Below, piece after piece: positions 56,629-64,000 of a stretch of DNA of 64,000 nt. A model generated the notes under the pieces. It made no database searches, was not told the DNA's origin, and worked only from the letters and a program-made list of their open reading frames with translations. Location of the stretch: NCBI GenBank assembly GCA_963682025.1, contig OY821517.1, forward strand, positions 51,462,662-51,526,661, in the 5' to 3' direction. The stretch is from Cordilura impudica. Its lineage: Eukaryota; Arthropoda; Insecta; Diptera; Scathophagidae. How positions within the stretch are numbered: position 1 is the stretch's first letter; every line of letters starts with the position of its first letter. A program made the position numbers and the translations under genes.

Positions 56629-57416
56629 TTTTATACCCTATACCACTATGTGGTTTGGGTATAATGACTTTGTGCTGCTGTTTGTAACAACCAAAAATAT
56701 TTGACCTAGACCCATCTTTAATTATACCGATCGAATCAGAATCACTTTCTGAGTTGATTTAACAATGTCCGTCCGTCCGTCCGTCCGTCCGTCTGTGTGT
56801 CCATGTAAAGCTTGTAATCAAACTGCAGGTCGCAAATATGAATATATTTTGCTTAAATTTGGTATTTAATCTTTTATCGGCCATGGGATGAACGCTATTG
56901 AAATTGGTGAGAATCGGTCCATGTTCAGACCTAGCCCCCATACAAATTAACCCTATGAAATCGACATAAATTGTTATAAGATCCAAATTGTCATATAGAT
57001 CTTACTCAAATTGGGTTTATATGCGTTCATTACATTCATTAATGAGTAGTCCAAAAATAATCCCTTTGGCACCATATAGAGCTGCTTCCCGATTTTCACT
57101 TAAATCTATTAAAAAAACAAAAATATTGCACAGATTCTGCTCAAATTTTGTTTGTATATATTTTTGCAAAATACAAGAGACTTTACCAAACATGATCAGG
57201 ATCGGTCCATTTTTGGACCTAGTCCCCATATAGATATAGCATCTGATATGAACTTTTTCATATCTGCAGCCAAAAAAATTAATAAAAATCCCACTCAAAT
57301 TTGGTTTTTGCTTATTTTGTACGACCAGTTAGTTGGGCCTAAGAGATAGGGTTTCTAAACGCATGGTATAGGGTATCGTATAGTCGGTCTAGACCGACTA
57401 TAATTTTCTTACTTGT
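56629..57416 (-). repeat. Family A element, full length
   Basis: Reverse copy: TTTATACCCTATACCACTAT at one end, GTCCGTCCGTCCGTCCGTCC core at 56768, a perfect GTCGGTCTAGACCGAC palindrome, then TATAATTTTCTTACTTG. It abuts the truncated mariner relic directly. Confidence 0.9.
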
Positions 57417-57417
57417 T

Positions 57418-58075
57418 TACCTTAATTTCATTACTATAACGCTGCAACAAGTTACCATAATACTTGCCGTTTACTGTTTTTCCTTTTTGAAGATAATCAG
57501 TAAAAATCATCCCATACGCATCCCAGAAAAACAGACGCCATAACCTTGTCTGTAGATGAAACTCTTCGTCTTCTTTGGACAGAATACTACCATTTCAGTC
57601 CATGTATTGACTGTTCCTTTGTCTCAGTTGTGAAGTGGTAGATATGTATTTTAACCATGTTTACGAATCAACGCAAAGACTTCTTTTTATTGCGATAAGA
57701 CATCGTAAAAACTCCCTTTTTAAACATCTTCATGTTTTTGTTATATTGTTAGCAAACGCGGCACCCATCTTGCGGACAGCTTTATCATCTCCAAATTTTC
57801 GGCCAACAAATACCTATTATTTCAGCTAGCTCTCGCACCTTCAGCCAACGACCATCCAATAGCATTTTGTGGATTTTGTAAAACGTCTGTAGCCTGGCCA
57901 CCTCAATTGGTTGGCCACTAAGTAGTTCCTCTTGGCAGCTCGTATGACCTCGTTTAAAGTCGGCCACCCAATATTTCTTAGTCCTAAACAAATGAGCGAA
58001 ATCCCGCAGAGTAGCAGTTAAGCTCGGCTTTAATATTGTTTTTACTGATAACTTTCAAATGAAATTATTGGCATA
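57418..58075 (-). pseudogene. Mariner transposase relic
   Basis: Minus strand: NNIKAELNCYSAGFRSF, KYWVADFKRGHTSCQEELLS, IHKMLLDGRWLKVRELAEII (N-terminal HTH), then a deletion. It continues with HFTTETKEQSIHGLKW, VSSTDKVMASVF, and FY-LSSKRKNSKRQVL (degraded). It ends at the family A junction before the HDNARPH-type box. Inactive fragment. Confidence 0.7.
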
Positions 58076-58282
58076 AAAAATAAATAAAATACTTATAATC
58101 GTGGCGCCTTGGAACTTACAACATATATTTTATAAGATTGCCACTTTTCAGTAAAGTAATTCTTTCCGAACCACTAACGCCATCTAGTCGCAAAATGATA
58201 AAATCACATTTTGGGGATCAGCGAACCAAAATCTTTATTCTCAATTTTTATTTGAAAAAGCTAACCTTAAAAAAAGCATAAT

Positions 58283-58620
58283 TCAATACATGTTTTCACG
58301 TAGATAATAAATTGTTTTCGTTGAAAATGAGAGGGTATCACGAAACTTCTCGAAGTCTATGAAGGCTAGGTACAGAGGGGATCTCCATTGCACCGACTGT
58401 TCCATTATGATCCGGAGATGGTTCGCATGGTCTCTGCATGATTTTTGAAATCGAAAATCAGCTTCCTCGTTGTGAAAATCGGAATCGAATGCAGTTGAGA
58501 GCCCCTTCTTTTTAATCGGAAATCCAAGATCCACTGTTTCCTCTTGTTCAATTTGAACTCTATGTGTTCTTCATTCATCATTTTGCATTCTTTTATGATT
58601 CTACTTAATTCTGTCTGTAT
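58283..58620 (-). pseudogene. RTE-like reverse transcriptase fragment
   Basis: The minus-strand peptide includes FQKSCRDHANHLRIIMEQSV and RSPLYLAFIDFEK, the same order as DQINPLRLIIEQSLEMQSPL and YMLFVDYEKAFD in the LINE at 61.5-64 kb. The catalytic Asp of FIDFEK is present, but the domain is cut on both sides. Confidence 0.6.
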
Positions 58621-58849
58621 TTTTGTAACTAAATTTTTACCAGAACTCTGAAAATTTCAGCATTTAATTAAAATAAATGACTACATATTCATTTCCTACA
58701 TAATTTGGTAATTTTTCTCGCGGTTATGCTCAAAATATATAAACGCATGGCATTTTTTCTGGGCAAAGAAATTAAAACTTTAAAATTACATAAATGTACG
58801 CCGTACTAAGACAGCGATGAAAATTTTCTGTGTTTTTAATAAAATAAAC

Positions 58850-59895
58850 CTATATATTCGTTTGGCCTAGTTCATTGAAAAATCGGACCTCTGGCACTGA
58901 TTTTTTGGCTAGTCGACTTTGTGAATGTTAAAAAGTTGGTCTTGATATGAAAAAACTTTCTGGAGTTACGACAGATGATGCGCCTTCAATAATTGAAACG
59001 AATAACGGTATAGTATCATTCGAAATTTGGAATTATTTCATTTACATTACCTTATTCATCAACAAAATCTATGCGGAGATGACTTAGGATTCGATCATGT
59101 CATGAACGTAGTCGTGTCAGTAGTAAATTTCATAAGAAATAGAGATCTTAACCATTCTATTTCTGGAAGAAATAGAAGATGAAAATGATAACCTAATTTA
59201 TTATCATGGTCGTGGAAAACAGTACACAGATTTCCTGATTTTTTGATTTTGCATTCCTTGTGGAGTACATACCTAAATATTCTTAATTTGAAATTGCAAG
59301 GTAAAAATCAATTCGTTACAGATATGGGCAACCACGTAGAATCTATTGAAAATAAACTAAAATTATTCCAGAAAAATTTCACAGATAAATCATTTTATCA
59401 AAATATTTTCCGAAACACTCAGGAGACTATAATTTTTTCTCATTTTTTCTCCAGCTATTGAGAGATGTATTTAATACAAGATTTGGTAATTTTAAAAAAT
59501 TAATGAAAGAGTTCCATTTATTTGCAAATCCGTTTTCCATAATTATCGATGAAATTCAATGACATTCAATTAGAACTCATTGATTTGCAGTCATCTGATC
59601 ATCTTCGTAGTAAGTTTCCAGAAAGCGAGTTCCTCAATTTTAATAAAAGTTTACCAAAAGATTCATATCCAAATATTTCTGAAAACATCGCTAATATTGC
59701 TTCTTTATTTAGTTTTACATCTACTTATATGTCAACAAACTCTCTCTATTATGAATATGAACAAATCCAAGCCATGTAATCGACTTTTTGATGGTAGCTT
59801 ACATTCAATTTTACGTTTAGCAACCACAAATTTTACACCAAATATTTTGCAAATTGTTAATAAAAAACAATGTCATATTGCTCCAAAAAAATAAA
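58850..59895 (+). pseudogene. hAT transposase relic, second copy of the GTF2IRD2/ZBED-like group
   Basis: Pieces in several frames: TTDDAPSIIETNNGI (second Asp region), FDHVMNVVVSVVNFIRN, LNILNLKLQGKNQFVTDMGN, ENKLKLFQKNF, FPESEFLNFNKSLPKDSYPN, then STYMSTNSLY and PCNRLFDGSLHSILRLATTN and a stop at 59893. It covers the C-terminal half, complementing the N-terminal relic at 31-32.6 kb. Confidence 0.7.
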
Positions 59896-60324
59896 TAATC
59901 ATTAAATATATTTAGCAATATGCCAAAAATCGACTTTTTTATTGTTGAAAATGGTTCTTTAGGGCTTCAGCAGCAACTTTTGTTCTACGACTTTTTCATA
60001 ATTCCGTTATATACAGAATTACCGTTATTTTTAGGTTATTGAAGAAAATCAAAATTTTGACCTTAAATTTCCAGAATTCGACCAAATGATGTTTAGCAAA
60101 TTTGTAAAAAATCCTTTGGCGAGTATTTTTGCTGAACATATGAACTCATAATAACTATTTGCAAATTCAGGGTGATTTGATGCATTTTTCAATAAAAAAT
60201 TAATTTTGCGCTATCTAGGGGCAATAATTTGTATTAACTATATTAACCAATTAGAAAGGTAATTTGAATAAATTTGTGAAGATCGGTTAAAAAATAACCG
60301 AATGAGAAAGAAAATAAGTAATAA

Positions 60325-60618
60325 CATGTTTTGTTCTACCGTTTTATCCCGATTTCGACCAAACGTATATTATTTGAAAGGTATTTCCTTTTAGTCGTTT
60401 TGCAGATTTACAAATTTTTATACTTTTTCCTTTATTTTGAATAAATTGCATTTAAAGTTGCTAGTAACACATACATAATATTATGCATATGATATGTATA
60501 TGTTTATTAAATTCACAATAGTAATAAACCATAAAAGTGTTGCTTTGTGAATTGGCTAAGTTGAAAAATAAAGTTGCCTAGAAAGTGGACTCGAATTTCG
60601 AGCGTTGGAATCTGCCAG
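60325..60618 (+). mobile_element. Helitron family H, 5'-truncated
   Basis: Begins at TGTTTTGTTCTACCGTTTTA and ends TTGGAATCTGCCAG, so both the 5' end and the CTAG are altered. It belongs to the GTGAATTGGCTAAGTTG subtype. Confidence 0.75.
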
Positions 60619-60975
60619 TTGTTATTAATATGTTTGCTTTATTCTATCAATAATTTTTATACAATATCACATTTTAAGTTTAAAATGTATTATGTTAATA
60701 GAATTAGATGTTGTAATCACCAATATTTAAGAACGAGTAAGATTTTAATAGGCTTACTATAGTTCTCTCAACTGAATTTGTTTAATATTTTCTATAGAAA
60801 CTTTTACTGGTAATACGGAACTAATTTTTCTATGTATATATATTCTTTGTATATATATTCAAAGATATTTATGAATTACAATAAAAATAAACTTCATCTG
60901 ATTAAAATTTGCTAGTGGTAACGGAATTTCGGTGTGAGAAAGAAAAGAGCTATAAGATAATGAAATAGTTTCAAA

Positions 60976-61342
60976 TCTATAATATTAATATGCTAGGCGA
61001 TTTCTTGTGACCGATGTTTTGTTCAACCATTTTATCCTGATTTTGACCAACTCTATATTATTTGAAAGGTATTTCTTTTTAACTGTTTGCAGATTTACAG
61101 ATTTTTAAATTTTATCCTTAATTTTGAGTAAATTAAATTTAAAGTTGCTACTAACACATACATAAAATTATACATATGCTATATGTGTGTTTATTAAATT
61201 TGTTAATGTGTTTGTTAAAGAGTTTGTTATCTTCATTCACAATAATAATAAACCAAATAAGTATTGGTTTGTGAATTGGCTAAGTTGAAAAATAAAGTTG
61301 CCTAGAAATTGCACTCGAATTTCGAGCGCTGGAATCTGCTAG
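60976..61342 (+). mobile_element. Helitron family H, 367-bp copy
   Basis: TCTATAATATTAATATGCTA ... GCGCTGGAATCTGCTAG, between A and T (TCAAA^TTTAT). One of the intact-ended copies of the GAGTTTGTTATCTTCATTCA subtype. Confidence 0.88.
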
Positions 61343-61520
61343 TTTATATTAAAATATGTATGTAACTTACATCCATCATTAAAGTTTTGTACGTACTTAC
61401 ATTTTTAGTTTTGCGAATAAAATTTTAGTTATTTTAATAGAATTGTATTTAACAGAATCTTTATTATTTATGCTTTTAAAAACATCAAGTTATTTTTATT
61501 TCTTCAATTTGTAGAGGTCT

Positions 61521-64000
61521 ACATAATAATAATAATAAAAAGCCTTGCTCTTAATTAATTTAGAGCTACCTCATTGTGGGCATAGGCTCTCAATAAGAAA
61601 TCTCCATCTGGAGCGTCTATTTGCAATACTTCGTAATTCTAATAAGTTATTAATCTTTCTATCATTAAAATCAGGCAGACTGTTAATCTCATTTAAAGTT
61701 GAGCGACGCCAAGAGTTATTTGTCCTTCCTCGTCTTCTTGCGCCTTGGGGATTGTAAGTTAAAGCTCTTTGGCATATGTTCGCGTTTTCTCTTCTAAGGA
61801 TGTGCCCTATCCAGCCAAGTTTTCGTCTTCGGATTTCGCAGTTTATATCACTCATATTTGCTGTAGCGAGTAGTTGATCATTATTTATTTTATTGGGCCA
61901 AAATATTCTTAATATTATACGGAGACATCTGTTAGTAAACACTTGCATTTTCCGCTTAATTTCTTCTGTTACTAGCCATGTTTCGCACCCATATAATAAT
62001 ACTGACAGTACACAGGCTGAAAATATGTTTAATTTTGTCTTTTTGCTGTATTCGTTCGACCTCGATGTTTTAGATAAAAGGGCAAAAGCACCTCTTGCTT
62101 TTCGTATTCTTGTCGTGACATCAAGAAGTGCACCACCATTTGTATCAATCATACTGCCCAAGTATTGGAACTCGCTTACATTTTCTATAACGTGGTTGCC
62201 GATCGTTAGTGGTTGTGTTGCCTCTGTATTTATGCGTATTTCCTTTGTTTTGCTGATATTAATCTTCAAACCTACTTTCTCTGATTCTTTGGCAAGATCG
62301 TCAATTTTTGCTTGTATATCAACATACCTGTGAGAAAGCTCGCATTTGTCATCGGCATAGTCGAGTGATTCCAAACGGATCTGCGGATTTAGGGGTCCCA
62401 TACTATTCCTCTCGGCCTATTTGTAGTTGAGCGTTTAACTACCGCATCTAATACAATCAGAAATAGAAGCGGCGATAATAAATAACCAGACGTTGTTTTA
62501 AATGGCACAGAGATTTCGCCATCATGTAGCACGGAGCATTCAAATGTGTCGAAACTCTGACGTATCATGCGTGTTATTTTATCTGGCACTCCGAGGTTGG
62601 CCAGTTCTGCCCATATACAGTCTCTATTTATTGAGTCAAACGCCTTTTCATAATCAACAAACAACATATATAGGGGTGATTGCATTTCGAGAGATTGTTC
62701 TATAATTAATCGCAACGGGTTTATTTGGTCTGTACAGGATATTGTAGGTCTAAAGCCGGCTTGCTCTGGTCTTAGCTTGTTGTTTATGTAGGCCATCATT
62801 CGCTCTAATATTATCTTCATTATTACTTTCATCACTGCTGGAAGAACCGTTATACCTCGCCAGTTGTCACATCTCGTTCTATCACCTTTCTTTGGTAATT
62901 TAATTATAATACCTTTCAACATTTCAATAGGGTATTGTTCTCTATGCCATATTTCATTAAAAAGTGGGTACAGCAATTCACTGAACATATTGGGATCCGC
63001 TTTATATATTTCTGCTGGGATATTGTCAGCACCTGCAGCTTTGTTTAGCTTCAGCGCTTTTATGGATTCGTAAATTTCCGATTTAGTAGGAGGATTTGTT
63101 CGTATGGGAAGTGTTTCAACGTTGTTTTCATGTGTTACTTCTATACCGGAGCGGTTAATATTCATTGTTTCCATAAAGTGTTCTTTCCATCTGACGAGCT
63201 GGTCTCGTGTATTTGTAATAATTTCGCTATTTTTATTTCTAATTGGAACAGATTTTTCGTTGCTACAGCCATTGAACTTCCTAGTGATATTATATAGCTT
63301 CTTCATGTCGTGTGCTTTTGCTGCTTCGTCAGCAGATAAAGCTAGGCATTGGATAAACTCTCTTTTATCATTTCTGATTGCTCGTCTAACCATTTTATCG
63401 AACTGGTTATATTCTTTTTGAGCCTCTTTCCGTTTAACATTATTCGTTGTAGCGTTTATATTGTTTTTAATTTTCCTCGTTCATCAATCAAGTTCCATGT
63501 GCTTTCGGAGATAAATTCATCGTATCGTTTTCGGGCCTTACCGAGCAAGATCAGGCATGTATCCTGTATAGCAGTTTTAAGTTTTAACCATTTCCGGTTT
63601 ATATCCATTTCCGGCTGTAGGTTGTTAACCCTCTCTTTCAGAGAGTCACAAAACATGGTCTTGAAATGTGGTATTTTCAGACGTTCTACATTATATTTTG
63701 TACGTGGGGTGTGTGTTCTTTTATATTTGTTCGGCAGTTTCAAATGTAGTTTACCAAAGAGCATAAAGTGGTCAGATCCTATGTCTGCTCCACGCTTATT
63801 TCAAACATCCCATAAACAGTTACTCCACTTTGCTGTTATGCAGATGTGATCAATTTTATTTTGAGTTTCAGCGTCAGGTGATTTCCAAGTCGTCTTGTGA
63901 TTCAATTTGTGGGGAAAAAGTGTACCCCCAATTTTAAGTTGATTTAGACCGCACATTTCTACTAAGAGTTCACCATTACTATTGATCGATCCAATACCAT
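61521..64000 (-). pseudogene. RTE-like LINE, endonuclease plus RT, running off the right edge
   Basis: Minus strand. The endonuclease tail (GLNQLKIGGTLFPHKLN, QNKIDHICI, GADIGSDHFML) has one stop (a CGA-to-TGA-like change near 63799). A linker follows, with a frameshift near 63460. RT motifs: IPAEIYKADPNMFSELL, IIKLPKKGDRTRCDNWRGIT, LRPEQAGFRPTISCTDQI, LFVDYEKAFDSINR, SGYLLSPLLFLIVLD, and SLDYADDKCEL (the catalytic Asp pair) after a frameshift near 62395. The C-terminal region has SVLLYGCETW and RRKLGWIGHILRREN. The 3' tail is an (ATT)n run at 61526-61541. Few lesions, so a fairly recent but dead copy. Confidence 0.85.

Noticed and set aside
61893..62333. 146-residue plus-strand frame
   Set aside because: Antisense shadow of the RTE-like reverse transcriptase.

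Overview
The window is eukaryotic, AT-rich and dominated by transposable elements (TEs). It is most likely from a higher (cyclorrhaphan) fly. The reasons are many copies of a DINE-1/mini-me-like repeat with GTCC/GGAC microsatellite cores, mariner, DD41D and Tc1 elements, jockey-like and RTE-like LINEs, Helitrons ending in CTAG, and a split gene with Asn-rich coding runs. The species assignment is inference. No bacterial-type operon, tRNA, rRNA or CRISPR array was seen.

One host gene is supported. It lies on the minus strand as five coding exons that all join in phase 0: 40191-40018, 23440-23324, 23262-22738, 22658-22569 and 7796-7224, about 492 codons. Two introns are tiny (61 and 79 bp) and two are very large (16.6 kb and 14.8 kb). 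The large ones are filled with nested TEs. I do not recognise the protein. A Pro-Trp-Gly/Gly-rich motif occurs in exon 2 and again in exon 4.

Layout. 1-7.2 kb: low complexity, repeat family A copies, a 1.48-kb Helitron made of ~140-bp tandem units, and a 1.5-kb A-rich satellite with a higher-order period of about 280-300 bp. 7.2-23.4 kb: exons 5 to 2 with intron 4, which holds a MITE in a family A copy, a mariner relic, a Tc1 relic split by a hAT-type element with a perfect 8-bp target duplication, a LINE split by a DD41D element, a foldback element, and a family A copy stretched to 5 kb by five nested insertions. 23.4-40 kb: intron 1 and exon 1, with a jockey/CR1-like LINE, a GTF2IRD2/ZBED-like hAT relic, Helitrons, a second DINE-like family (C) and an orphan coding-like exon. 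40-64 kb: upstream DNA with a 1.05-kb hAT-like MITE, a Helitron cluster, a RAG1/Transib-like transposase, a long-inverted-repeat transposon of an unusual family, a 3.1-kb hAT element, mariner and hAT relics, and a nearly complete RTE-like LINE running off the right edge.

The most notable items are the RAG1/Transib-like gene (44.9-46.7 kb), which keeps an apparent D-D-E triad with only a few in-frame stops; the nest at 17.4-22.4 kb, whose order of insertion can be read directly; and two different Helitrons inserted at the same A^T dinucleotide in the terminal hairpin of family A.
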